Of a stretch of 64,000 nucleotides of DNA, positions 50,280 to 60,313 are shown one piece after another. Source of the DNA: Pseudoalteromonas byunsanensis. Its GTDB lineage: Bacteria; Pseudomonadota; Gammaproteobacteria; Enterobacterales; Alteromonadaceae. Within the stretch, counting starts at the first letter, position 1; each line of letters begins with the position of its first letter. The DNA lies in assembly GCF_001854475.1 (NCBI RefSeq), contig NZ_MNAN01000026.1, positions 466,413-530,412 on the forward strand, written 5' to 3'. The notes beneath the pieces were generated by a model that was given only the letters and a program-made list of their open reading frames with translations, was not told where the DNA came from and did no database searches. A program made the translations under genes and the position numbers.

Positions 50280-52175
50280 TTAATTTCTCATTAACCTTTC
50301 TCTCATACCTGAACACCGCGATACAGATCGACCCATAGCATTCAATAACACTTGTTCTTGCGCCACAAGTTCGAAATATTGCTTCGCTCTTGTAATTCCT
50401 GTGTACAGTAACTGTCGATTAATACCCGCTGAAGCTCGTTGCACAGGCGGCAAGATCATTGCGGTATTTGCAAACTCCGAGCCTTGGGACTTGTGTATGG
50501 TCATCGCATAGACATTTTCATGCCTTGGTAAGCGAGCCGGATAAAATGAGCGCAAACTTCCCTGCTCATCAATAAATGTCGCTTTGAGCTGCATTTGCTC
50601 ATCCATTAGTAAGATGCCTATGTCACCGTTAAATAACTTTAACTGATAGTCATTCTCAATGATCATAATGGGCTGACCGGCATAATGTCGATTAATCGGT
50701 TGAATAAGGTTTCTCACATATAGCGCCTGCTCTATACGTTTATTAAGTTGCTCAACACCGTACGGGCCCTCTCTTAACGCAGCCAAAAGCTGATATTCTA
50801 AAAAGGCATGATGAATTTCTTGTGCTGATGCGCCATTATGCATTAGCGTTAAGTAGCGACTATAGTGCCCGGCTACACGCTGAATTAAACTTTGATACTG
50901 TTCATTGTTCAAAGGGCGTACTGAAATATCCTCATAACCATGTTGCAAAGTCTGGGTGAGGAGTTTGCGGTCATTGGTATTTACAGCCAATGCAAGTTGG
51001 CCAATACCACTTTGACTATCGAAGCGGTGGCTTTTTTGCAAAAATGCCACACTGTCACTCAATGCAAAATCACTTTCCTGCCCTAACAACTTTGCTTGAG
51101 AAGCAAAACAAAGACGATTTAAGCGGTCACACAAAACCTGGCTATAACATGGCAGAGTCCCCAATGTCAGCTCCTGACACAAGTCGCTAAGCACACTGCC
51201 TGTATCAACCGATGCGAGTTGATCTTTATCCCCTAACAAAATTAGCCGGGCATGGCTTGGCAGAGCTTGTACTAACTTAGCAAGCAAGGATAAGTCAACC
51301 ATGGATGCTTCATCTATGATCAATAAATCAAGATGAAGCGGATCATATTGATTGTGACGATATTGATTGCTTTGCGGAATAACGCCTAATAACCGATGAA
51401 TTGTTTGTGCATGTTCGGGGATCAACTCACTCAATTGCGTACTGAGTTCAAGCTTTGCCTTTGCTCCCAATATTGACTCGCTTAATCGCGCCGCGGCTTT
51501 ACCCGTTGGTGCCACCAGCTTTATAGTCAAAGGAGCCTTGATATAAAGCGACTGTAAAATGGCCAGCAATTTAGTTACGGTTGTCGTTTTCCCTGTTCCT
51601 GGGCCTCCTGTGATCACACAAAACCCTCTGGTTGCTGCCATCGCACAAGCGACCTTTTGCCAGTCAATCATTTCTTTGTTCTGAGTTGGAAAATATTCAT
51701 CCAGCAAAGTGCTTAAGTGACTTTCATCTACCACTAAGTGCTGATTTTGCATTGCCAAGAAACGTTCCGCCAATAGCGCTTCATAATTTGCCAAACGCGA
51801 TAAATACAGTTTTTGCGCGAATAATGTGAGCGGCTTGTCTGCTCCAACCGCTGGATGACGTTGCAACTTTTGCCAGACTTTAAGATGTGTTGCCTCTTGC
51901 CATGGAGCTGTACTGTCAGCCTGACAATGAGCCTGTATCGTAAACGGGTCTTGCCAGTCTATATCTTCATATGCCAAACAACTATGTTGCTGCTGCTCAG
52001 CTCTGAGTAGCAGTAAAATCAGATAGAAAATATCATCGATGATTTGCTTGTTTAACAATTTTGCTAACGCCACATCAGCGTGGCGAATTCTCGACTCTTT
52101 TAGGAGCAACTCGATGAACGCATTATGATCAAAGTTGTTTTGTGTAGTGTCGTCGAATAGGTCTAACTGGCTCAT
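50280..52175 (-). CDS. recD: exodeoxyribonuclease V subunit RecD
   Basis: 631 aa (E. coli 608). SF1 5'-3' helicase: Walker A 'VITGGPGTGKTTTVTKLLAI', motif II 'LLIIDEASMVDLSLLAKLVQ', late motifs 'MTIHKSQGSEF' and 'LLYTGITRAKQ'. Part of RecBCD for double-strand-break repair and degradation of foreign linear DNA. The start overlaps the recB stop by 4 bp (ATGA). Confidence 0.95.
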   Translation of the reverse strand: MSQLDLFDDTTQNNFDHNAFIELLLKESRIRHADVALAKLLNKQIIDDIFYLILLLLRAEQQQHSCLAYEDIDWQDPFTIQAHCQADSTAPWQEATHLKVWQKLQRHPAVGADKPLTLFAQKLYLSRLANYEALLAERFLAMQNQHLVVDESHLSTLLDEYFPTQNKEMIDWQKVACAMAATRGFCVITGGPGTGKTTTVTKLLAILQSLYIKAPLTIKLVAPTGKAAARLSESILGAKAKLELSTQLSELIPEHAQTIHRLLGVIPQSNQYRHNQYDPLHLDLLIIDEASMVDLSLLAKLVQALPSHARLILLGDKDQLASVDTGSVLSDLCQELTLGTLPCYSQVLCDRLNRLCFASQAKLLGQESDFALSDSVAFLQKSHRFDSQSGIGQLALAVNTNDRKLLTQTLQHGYEDISVRPLNNEQYQSLIQRVAGHYSRYLTLMHNGASAQEIHHAFLEYQLLAALREGPYGVEQLNKRIEQALYVRNLIQPINRHYAGQPIMIIENDYQLKLFNGDIGILLMDEQMQLKATFIDEQGSLRSFYPARLPRHENVYAMTIHKSQGSEFANTAMILPPVQRASAGINRQLLYTGITRAKQYFELVAQEQVLLNAMGRSVSRCSGMRERLMRN

Positions 52176-55100
52176 AACAGGCGACCTTGTGTAAATAATG
52201 CGTCAAGCTCTAATAACTGCTCGATAGTTAACTGATTAAAGTACACTCCAGTCCCATCAGGGAGTGCTCGTAAGAATAGATAATACACGCCACCCAAATG
52301 CTTGTTAGGGTCATAGTTACTCAGTCTCTGAGACAAGAGACGATGCAAAGCGACTGAATAGATCATGTACTGTAAATGATAGTGATGAGCGTCCATTGCG
52401 AGCTGTAGGTTACTGTGATCGTAATCTTTGGCCTTGTCACCCAAGTAGTTCGACTTATAATCCAAAATGTAATATCGCTCTTGGTAAACAAAAATCAAGT
52501 CAATAAACCCTTTAAGTAACCCTTTAACTTGCTCAAACTGAAGCTGACTATGCTGCCCTGTTATCTCACTCACCAAACGGTTCAATTGCCCTGCTTGGAG
52601 CGGTTCAAGTGGTAGATGAAATTCCATTTCTACCAAGCATTGGGCTGGGCTTAACTGACACAGACTAAGCTCATTATTTGAATCTAGCTGGCATTTTAAA
52701 CAAGCTAAGATCCAGTCTTTAACAGGTTCTTGCCATTGCTCGTCAATGTGGTATTTGGTCAAACTCTTCTCTACAGCTTCATGTAACCCTAGCTGCTCTA
52801 TACCTGGATTTAGAGGATCAGAAAAGTCAATCAATTCAAAAATTTCGTGCAAACAACTACCTGGCTTCGCACCCTTTGGGAAAGTGTATGAATTAAACAC
52901 TTGCTGTGCAACGCTAGCTATGTGTTCTGGTAAATCAAGTTGGTGATTTTCATCTAAAGCACCCGCTGGTCGCTCATCTGAATGACTGTGATAGCTCAAC
53001 TGACTGAAGCTGGTGGCGCGCCAATCTCGCTCTATTTTTATTGTCACAGGCTTGACTGCTAAGCTAGATGACTCAACATGCTGAGTATTCATAACACTGG
53101 GCGCACTATCTTCTGCAGATATCCAACTTAGTGTTATATCCTCCTGTCCATCACAAAAAGTTTGCAGCCTCTGGTGCCAGTTTTGCGCATCTTGAAAGGT
53201 CTGATCACCAAACAGTACATAACCTATTGCCGTTTGCGTAATACCTGGCTTTTTACTGCGCCCCGCTGCAATGTTAAACAATCCTACATCGCAAAAATGG
53301 ATTGCTCGAGTCAAGGCAACATATAACAATCTGATATCTTCAGCCAAGCGCTCTTGTTGCGCCAAAGCTTGTTCACCCTCTGTAGCATCAAGGCTATAAA
53401 TAAGCTTACCATCTTTGTGATATACCGCTTCAGTAGTTTCTCTGTAGCTACTAGCAAAAGGCATATAAACAATGGGATACTCTAGCCCCTTTGACGCGTG
53501 CATCGTAACAATTTTTACCAAATCTGCGTCACTTTCTAGGCGCACTTGAGCACTGTCTTGCTGAGCTTGCTGGCACTGACCCGAAAACCACCGCAATACC
53601 CGCAAAGTACCATCCAGCTCTATCTGTTTTTGCTGCAATAACTCTGCTAAATGTCGATAGTCAGTCAACCAGCGTTCAACGTTGTAGCCTTTGGCTTTCC
53701 ATAGTGCAGGCAAACGATTCTGAACTAAAAGTTGCTCTAGCATTGCCATAGCACCTTGCTTCGACCATAACTTGTGCAATTGACTGAACTGGTCAAGGTA
53801 GCTTTGCCACTGCTGCTCCTGTGTTCGAAGCTGGTAAATCTGTTGATAATTCAGAGCAAACAATGGGCTTACTAAAATACCTCGCAGCGCTGCTTCATCA
53901 TACTTACCGTGCAACACCTCCAAAAAGTTCAGTATTGCATAGGCTATTGGCTGACTAAATATACTGTCTCTGGCCAAGTAAACACTGGGCACTGCACATT
54001 GCGCCAACGCTGATTTGATCATGCTGGCTTCATTACGATCCCGCACGAGCACACAAATATCACCTGCTTTTACACTTTGCTCGCCAATTCGCGCCTCTCC
54101 ACGCTGCGCTTCTAATAATAAGTTCACTATTTTGTCAGCGTAAGCGCGCGCTAATACTGGTAATGCCTGAGTTTTACTAGTAACAACGGCCTCATCTGTG
54201 TAAACACTAAACACCAATGATGTCTGTTCCGTTGAAGTGCGTGAAAAGCTGTGTTGTGCACTTTTACCTTTTGCTGCTACACCTGCAAACGGAATTGCTT
54301 GATTGTAAATGAAGCTGTGTTCGTGACATGAAAAAATTGCATTGACCGCATTGACCATACCCGTTGCAGAGCGAAAATTGGTACCAAGGGTATACTGGTT
54401 ATGTGTATTTACTTGTTGTTTAGCATGAATATAAGTAAATATATCGGCACCCCGAAATCCATAAATCGCCTGTTTGGGGTCACCAATCATCGTCATTGTG
54501 GTATCAGGGTTTTCACCATAAATTGCATCAAAAATGCCGTATTGAACAGGGTCAGTGTCCTGAAACTCATCAATCATTGCGATTGGAAATAACTGCGCTA
54601 TTTTCTGCCTTAATACCACACCTTGCTCGGATTGTAGCGCCCGATATAGTTGGCTAAGCAAATCGTCAGGGCTGATCAATCCATGTTGAGCTTTATGTGC
54701 TTGCAACAACTTACGTACTTGCGCAACACTGTATTGCAAAATAGCCAGCGGCATACCCTTACTGACTTTTTCGTGTAATCTCGCCATCTCATCAAAACTT
54801 GCTATCAAAGGGTGCTCAACGATAGCCCCGCCTTTTTTGTAATTATTGGTATTCGATAACGACGCCTCTCCCCACAATGAAAAGGAATGTTTGGCACTAC
54901 CAAACTCAAAATACCAATCCTCGCTTTGACAATACGCTATCAGCGCTTCAATATTCGCAACCCTCCCTGGCGCTTTATTTTTTGCCAAAGCACTTTGCGA
55001 GAGCACTGTGAAAAAATCGCTCTCAAGCAATGATTGTTTGAATCGACTTGCTTGCTGCTGATAAGCTTCTCGCGCTTGAAAAACGTCTTTAAGATCAAGC

Positions 55101-55720
55101 CTTGGTGTGATCAGTGCTTGCTCTTTGCTAAGTAACTTTATGACACTTCCTGCCAGCGCTTGAGGGCTTGCAAAGTGTTCTATCACCGCTTGGGTGGTGT
55201 CTTTATCTAACGGGTAAACAAAACTGCGCCAATGATCTTTGATAGCCTCTAGAATAAGTTCCGATTCATCCAGTACAAACTCAAGATTAAACGCAACATT
55301 TGATTCGAATGCGTGCTGCTTGAGCATTCGTTGGCAAAAACCATGAATTGTAAAAATCGCAGCTTCGTCGATTGATTTTGCAGCCGCATCTAGTAATGTA
55401 AATGCCTGATGTGAGTCTTCAACTTGCGATAATACGCTGTTGATCAGCACATCATCGCAATGGGCACCCAATAGTGTATCTCTGGCCAATAAAATTCTTG
55501 AGCGTACCCTGTCTTTAATTTCTTGCGTTGCAGCTTCTGTGAATGTTACGACCAATATTTGTTCTACGGTCAATGGAGATTGTTGCTGTGGCGGAGTTTG
55601 TAGGCCTAGCAAACAGCGTAGATATAAACCCGTTATCGTATAGGTCTTCCCAGTGCCAGCACTCGCCTCGATGAGGTTTGCGCCAACTAAGGGCATACTT
55701 TGGGGCTTAAGCGTCTGCAT
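52172..55720 (-). CDS. recB: exodeoxyribonuclease V subunit RecB
   Basis: 1182 aa (E. coli 1180). UvrD-type helicase with 'LIEASAGTGKTYTITGLYLR' near the N-terminus and 'AMIDEFQDTDPVQYGIF'. The C-terminal nuclease keeps the catalytic D1074, D1087 and K1089 (FIDLIF...YYILDYKSN), spaced exactly as E. coli D1067/D1080/K1082. The start overlaps the recC end by 14 bp. Confidence 0.96.
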   Translation of the reverse strand: MQTLKPQSMPLVGANLIEASAGTGKTYTITGLYLRCLLGLQTPPQQQSPLTVEQILVVTFTEAATQEIKDRVRSRILLARDTLLGAHCDDVLINSVLSQVEDSHQAFTLLDAAAKSIDEAAIFTIHGFCQRMLKQHAFESNVAFNLEFVLDESELILEAIKDHWRSFVYPLDKDTTQAVIEHFASPQALAGSVIKLLSKEQALITPRLDLKDVFQAREAYQQQASRFKQSLLESDFFTVLSQSALAKNKAPGRVANIEALIAYCQSEDWYFEFGSAKHSFSLWGEASLSNTNNYKKGGAIVEHPLIASFDEMARLHEKVSKGMPLAILQYSVAQVRKLLQAHKAQHGLISPDDLLSQLYRALQSEQGVVLRQKIAQLFPIAMIDEFQDTDPVQYGIFDAIYGENPDTTMTMIGDPKQAIYGFRGADIFTYIHAKQQVNTHNQYTLGTNFRSATGMVNAVNAIFSCHEHSFIYNQAIPFAGVAAKGKSAQHSFSRTSTEQTSLVFSVYTDEAVVTSKTQALPVLARAYADKIVNLLLEAQRGEARIGEQSVKAGDICVLVRDRNEASMIKSALAQCAVPSVYLARDSIFSQPIAYAILNFLEVLHGKYDEAALRGILVSPLFALNYQQIYQLRTQEQQWQSYLDQFSQLHKLWSKQGAMAMLEQLLVQNRLPALWKAKGYNVERWLTDYRHLAELLQQKQIELDGTLRVLRWFSGQCQQAQQDSAQVRLESDADLVKIVTMHASKGLEYPIVYMPFASSYRETTEAVYHKDGKLIYSLDATEGEQALAQQERLAEDIRLLYVALTRAIHFCDVGLFNIAAGRSKKPGITQTAIGYVLFGDQTFQDAQNWHQRLQTFCDGQEDITLSWISAEDSAPSVMNTQHVESSSLAVKPVTIKIERDWRATSFSQLSYHSHSDERPAGALDENHQLDLPEHIASVAQQVFNSYTFPKGAKPGSCLHEIFELIDFSDPLNPGIEQLGLHEAVEKSLTKYHIDEQWQEPVKDWILACLKCQLDSNNELSLCQLSPAQCLVEMEFHLPLEPLQAGQLNRLVSEITGQHSQLQFEQVKGLLKGFIDLIFVYQERYYILDYKSNYLGDKAKDYDHSNLQLAMDAHHYHLQYMIYSVALHRLLSQRLSNYDPNKHLGGVYYLFLRALPDGTGVYFNQLTIEQLLELDALFTQGRLL

Positions 55721-58700
55721 AACGTTGCTCCTGTGCTAAGTCAACAATATCTCTAAGTAAATTGTCGCCAATCGCTTGAAGCGGCTCTATCACTTCATCT
55801 AATTCGCTAAAGTCTAACGCTACATATGGGTCTTCACTTTCACCAAATCCGATGTACTGACCCCCATTAAACTTTGCTGCGGCCTTGCTGATATCTGCGG
55901 TCGCTATGAGCTCGTATGCGGTACTGACAAAAAATGGCATCGGCTTAGATAAACACTGTTGATAAAAATCAAGCCAATTAGCCAAGTGCTGACGTGCCAT
56001 TGACTCTTCAATTGGAGCAAAGCTAACTCGCTCATCTAGCCCATAAATATGCGTATGTACGCTTTGATGAGTGCATTGCGCAACACAATGCATTAAAAAG
56101 CCTTTTACCTTGTCTTTGGCTTTAATACTCGCACTGCGGTAAAAAATTTGTTTGTCGTCATATAGTTTATCCAACCAACCAAGTAACGTTTTTTCTCCTA
56201 CTTTAAGGCGCACTTCAAGCGGTTCTCTTCGTTGGCGAATGTATGTATTTAGTTGCTCAACCATGGGCTGAACACGTTGTTGCATTTTCGCCAACTGAAT
56301 TTCCCCTACCGCCGCTTGAGGTAAATTGCCTCGTTGTACCATTTGTTTTAAGTTAACCGTATCACCTCTAAGCTGACACTCTAACAACTCATCAAGATAG
56401 AAGTAACGCTCTAAAGTATCGAGTAAAAATGGTTCTTCATCTTTATCTACCAAGGTCTGCTCATGCAATCTCAAACCAAGTGTTTGGGTATAAAATGCTT
56501 TTTGAGGATTGAGCACGGTAAAAATAAACTGAGAAATATCAATTTCAAGGTCGCTATCTATCTCAAGCGCTGTCGCGGGGGGTTGCACAATTTCACTATC
56601 TTCTACCAACCAAGTAGGGTTGAAACTTTGTAGCGCACTATGTTCATCATAATTTTGGGGGTTAAACGGCTGCAGCGATGCCTGCTCTAAGAGTTGCTCC
56701 GATGGCTTTAGATTGGGATCTGAATAACAAAAACTGCGGTCAACATATTCCATCAACTCGCTCACCAAAATCGACGGCATCTGTGGTTCATTATTAAAAC
56801 ACGAACGTCCAATATAACTCAGATAAAGGTGCTCCCTTGCGCTTAGCAACGCTTCAAGAAACAAATAGCGGTCATCAAATTTTCGTGACCGGTCACCTTT
56901 TTGCCGTTTAGAATGGGGAACCAAATCAAAGCCAATGGGTTGTACAGTTCTTGGGTAATCAGCATCATTAAGCCCGAGTAAGCATACAACCTTGAAAGGT
57001 ACTGCACGCATAGGCATCAATGTACAAAAGTTAACGGGTCCGACTAAAAACCTTTGCCCAACTCCTTTTTCCTGCACCCCTTGCTTCACCAGATAACTCA
57101 AAACTCTCGCCGAAATAGGTGATTGCATGTCCAAATTGTCGTCATGCTTTTGCAAATCATCAATCACACGTTCAAGAGTAAGCAGATCCCAACTCTGTTC
57201 GGTTTGCGCGTCATAGAACTGCGCTATCATTTGTCGAAGTAATTGAGCTTTATCGTATAAACGTGCCTCTTTATTGAGCTTGTGCTTAAAAAGCTCCAGT
57301 GTGCTGACAAAGTGGAGCAACTTACTCAAACTATTTACTGCCATCCCCTCAACCAGATCTGCTGGGAAAATGTCATTATAATCATTTTGCTCATCGCTTG
57401 AGGCAATCCCAAGTAATAAGCGATTCAAGCCATGTTGCCATGTATTTAATGGCAGTGCAGGTAAGTCATGATCCAACTTATGATTTGCATCCAGCCCCCA
57501 TTTTACGCCTACACGTTCTAGCCAATATTTCAGTTGAGTAAACTCATGTTCTTCAACATTAAATTGACTTGCGATAGGCGTCACAGCTAATAAATCAAGT
57601 ATGTCTGACACACCAAAACGACTAAACGGCAAATTCACCAAACTGACAAATGAACTTAGAATTGGTTTTTCTTGTTCTATGGAGAGGTCGGCCAATGCAT
57701 ACGGAATGTAACGTTGCGAAGTAGCAGAGCCAAATACCGCCTCGATGTAGGGGCTGTATGCGCCTACATCGGGCATCATCACGATAATATCTTTAGGCGT
57801 CAGGCTTGGGTCGGCATGAAACAACCTCAGTAGATGGTCATGCAAACATTCGACTTCGCGAAGCGGCGTATGACAATCTTGAAGCTGAACCGATCTATCA
57901 CTTAGCTCAACTGGCAACTTTCCTTGCTCACTGATAAACCATTGTTTATCAGGAGTTAATGACTTTCCCTTGAATGCGAGCTGATATATCTCCTGCTGAA
58001 TTTTACCAAGTAATGTATCGTCAAAATCATCAACAAAACCATCTATCCATTGTGCATCGACTTGCACCAGTTGCTCAAAATAATCACGTCCCAATTTACC
58101 CCAAGATGATAGCAGTGGATTACCAATAAAATAGTAGTCTTGTTGCTCCTGCTGAGCCTCAACTTCTGGCATTTTAATATACTTGGCAGCAATTTTAGCT
58201 TGCGTTTTTTCATCCACTAAATCCCCCCAATAATGCTCACTGGGGTTACAAAAGAACAGCAGTACCGTGGTTTTTTTAGCGAGTGCTTGGAATATTTCTA
58301 ACTGGCTTGATGCCATGGCTGATAAGCCGAAAATACATACTCGCTCTGGTAATGTGCTTGCATCTGCATGTTCTAATTCACTAACTAGTAATTGATGCAT
58401 ATTGGCGCGATGATAATCACTTTGCCCGAGTGACTGTGTATGCTTTACCAAACGTCGCCAAAGGTCAGGCTGCCAAGCTGCAATAGACACATCAACATCT
58501 TCTAGCTCGTCCACCCCACTATCCCATAGCGCTATCCAATGTGGTCGATACATTAAGTATTGGTCATACACATCGGCAATTTTTTCACAAAGCGCAAACA
58601 GTTTTAGACCATCTGAGTCTTGTTGTAAGTATTGTTGCAACTGCACATAACGTGGATCATGCAAACAAGTAGGCAAGATGCTCACCAATTTCCAAGTCAT

Positions 58701-58970
58701 ATTAGCCTTGTTGTAAGGTGACTCTGAGGGCACATCAGGCAAAAACTGTTGATACAGTCTCCAAATAAAACTAGAAGGTAATGGAAAGTCAACTTGTGCT
58801 GCTATTCCCAGCGCCTCACTAAGGCCTATTTTCAGCCACTGCGACATCCCAGGTGATTGTACCAACACCACCTCTTTACTAAAGGGTGAACTCAATGGCG
58901 CACTTTTGAGCAGAGTATGAAACTGCGCCTGTAGAACTTCCATGCGGTTAGATTGAATGATGTGCAACAT
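55707..58970 (-). CDS. recC: exodeoxyribonuclease V subunit RecC
   Basis: 1087 aa (E. coli 1122). Begins 'MLHIIQSNRMEVLQAQFHTL', the RecC N-terminus, with 'VQSPGMSQWLKIGLSEALGI' and 'VCLLGLNDADYPR'. RecC is the inactivated helicase-like subunit that recognises Chi. First gene of recC-recB-recD; the ptrA gene that separates recC and recB in E. coli is absent here. Confidence 0.95.
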   Translation of the reverse strand: MLHIIQSNRMEVLQAQFHTLLKSAPLSSPFSKEVVLVQSPGMSQWLKIGLSEALGIAAQVDFPLPSSFIWRLYQQFLPDVPSESPYNKANMTWKLVSILPTCLHDPRYVQLQQYLQQDSDGLKLFALCEKIADVYDQYLMYRPHWIALWDSGVDELEDVDVSIAAWQPDLWRRLVKHTQSLGQSDYHRANMHQLLVSELEHADASTLPERVCIFGLSAMASSQLEIFQALAKKTTVLLFFCNPSEHYWGDLVDEKTQAKIAAKYIKMPEVEAQQEQQDYYFIGNPLLSSWGKLGRDYFEQLVQVDAQWIDGFVDDFDDTLLGKIQQEIYQLAFKGKSLTPDKQWFISEQGKLPVELSDRSVQLQDCHTPLREVECLHDHLLRLFHADPSLTPKDIIVMMPDVGAYSPYIEAVFGSATSQRYIPYALADLSIEQEKPILSSFVSLVNLPFSRFGVSDILDLLAVTPIASQFNVEEHEFTQLKYWLERVGVKWGLDANHKLDHDLPALPLNTWQHGLNRLLLGIASSDEQNDYNDIFPADLVEGMAVNSLSKLLHFVSTLELFKHKLNKEARLYDKAQLLRQMIAQFYDAQTEQSWDLLTLERVIDDLQKHDDNLDMQSPISARVLSYLVKQGVQEKGVGQRFLVGPVNFCTLMPMRAVPFKVVCLLGLNDADYPRTVQPIGFDLVPHSKRQKGDRSRKFDDRYLFLEALLSAREHLYLSYIGRSCFNNEPQMPSILVSELMEYVDRSFCYSDPNLKPSEQLLEQASLQPFNPQNYDEHSALQSFNPTWLVEDSEIVQPPATALEIDSDLEIDISQFIFTVLNPQKAFYTQTLGLRLHEQTLVDKDEEPFLLDTLERYFYLDELLECQLRGDTVNLKQMVQRGNLPQAAVGEIQLAKMQQRVQPMVEQLNTYIRQRREPLEVRLKVGEKTLLGWLDKLYDDKQIFYRSASIKAKDKVKGFLMHCVAQCTHQSVHTHIYGLDERVSFAPIEESMARQHLANWLDFYQQCLSKPMPFFVSTAYELIATADISKAAAKFNGGQYIGFGESEDPYVALDFSELDEVIEPLQAIGDNLLRDIVDLAQEQRYADA

Positions 58971-59077
58971 TATGTATTTCCGAGCTATTTACAACCAGAA
59001 TAACCGGATGAACCAGCTGAATTTGAGTTTTTATATGCACCTAACAGTGTAAGATATTTAATAGCTTGAAGATAGAC

Positions 59078-60103
59078 TCAAAACAAGTCCACTCCATCGT
59101 CTTCATTTCCTTTTGGTTGCTCAGGACAATGAGTGAGGCTATCAAAGAAACAAATTTGGTCACGACCATTGTCCTTTGCAGCATACAAAGCCCTATCAGC
59201 ATTTTCCAGCACATGGATTGGGAAATCATAAGGCCCCACTTTTGAAACCCCGATACTGACCGTGAGTTTATCGACAAACGGAAACTTTGTGCGCCGTACT
59301 AAGGCAACAAAATCACTGAGTAGGCTTTCAATTTCTTCAAAGGTGACCGGTTCAAACACCAACACAAACTCCTCACCTCCAAAACGAAATAACAAGTCGG
59401 TTGGACTAAAAAAGCGCTCCATGGTCTGTGCCAATATCAATAGCACCTCATCTCCACATACATGGCCGTAACTGTCATTTACCTGCTTGAAGTGATCTAT
59501 ATCCAACATCGCTAACCACGAAACGCTCTCTTTGTGCTCTAATCTATCTTTATTAGATTTAAGGGTTTTGTGATGCTTTACGACTTGCTTTTCTATTAGC
59601 TGCTTTAATTTTTTATCAAAAGTCTGTCGATTTAATAATCCAGTTAGTTTGTCTCGTTCGTTTTCATGAAGAATGGTGAGGTAGTTCTCATAAATACAAC
59701 AAAATGCATTGAGCAGCACCTGATCTGCACTGCTTAGCGCCTGACTAACTATAGTAATGGCACCTATGGGTTGATCCGATAATGTAATTGGGATCCATCT
59801 TTTTTCAACACCATCATGGCTTTGAATAGCGATGATACAGGCTGAATTTAAACAAGATAAAAGCTCTGAACTTGGCTTTTCTATTATCTCTGATTCTTTC
59901 CAGCAATATTGTTTTTGGTCGATAACCTCAAGGCCTAAGCTACATTCCACCACAAGCCCTGTTTTTACTGCTGTGGACTTGTAAATTGATACCTGTTGAC
60001 AACCTATAAACTCATGGATAGTAGACAGTAAGCTTGACTCTAGTGAGTCAACATCACGGGTTTTGGTTAGTTTAACAACAGAGTGAAGTAGCTCTTCTTG
60101 CAT
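59078..60103 (-). CDS. GAF-GGDEF diguanylate cyclase
   Basis: 341 aa. Residues ~1-155 are a GAF-like sensor (SLLSTIHEFIGCQQVSIYKS ... PIGAITIVSQALSSADQVLL). Residues ~165-325 are a GGDEF domain with 'DKLTGLLNRQTFDKKL', 'LDIDHFKQVNDSYGH' and active-site 'FGGEEF'. The RxxD inhibitory site that should lie five residues before GGEEF reads S-P-T-D, lacking the Arg, so product inhibition is probably weak. Soluble, no membrane segment. Confidence 0.93.
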   Translation of the reverse strand: MQEELLHSVVKLTKTRDVDSLESSLLSTIHEFIGCQQVSIYKSTAVKTGLVVECSLGLEVIDQKQYCWKESEIIEKPSSELLSCLNSACIIAIQSHDGVEKRWIPITLSDQPIGAITIVSQALSSADQVLLNAFCCIYENYLTILHENERDKLTGLLNRQTFDKKLKQLIEKQVVKHHKTLKSNKDRLEHKESVSWLAMLDIDHFKQVNDSYGHVCGDEVLLILAQTMERFFSPTDLLFRFGGEEFVLVFEPVTFEEIESLLSDFVALVRRTKFPFVDKLTVSIGVSKVGPYDFPIHVLENADRALYAAKDNGRDQICFFDSLTHCPEQPKGNEDDGVDLF

Positions 60104-60252
60104 GGTTTGCCCTAAAGCTTAGGCGACTTAATCGTCGTGTTTAATCACTAGTTTAAGTTGGAGTTAACTCAAATTAGACATAAGGCAAGTATAGACATAT
60201 TTTTTGCGCTTGCTGATGTTAAGTCAGCTTTGTTTTTTAAAGTATTCGTTTT

Positions 60253-60282
60253 ACAAAAATTAAAGAGGCAGACATTCGCCTC
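60253..60282 (-). terminator. terminator downstream of nemA-like gene
   Basis: On the minus strand GAGGC/GCCTC with an 8-nt loop, followed by TTTAATTTTT. It lies in the 210-bp gap between the reductase and the GGDEF gene. Confidence 0.55.
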
Positions 60283-60313
60283 CCTCTTCAAACACCTAAT
60301 CAGCTTTGATTTG

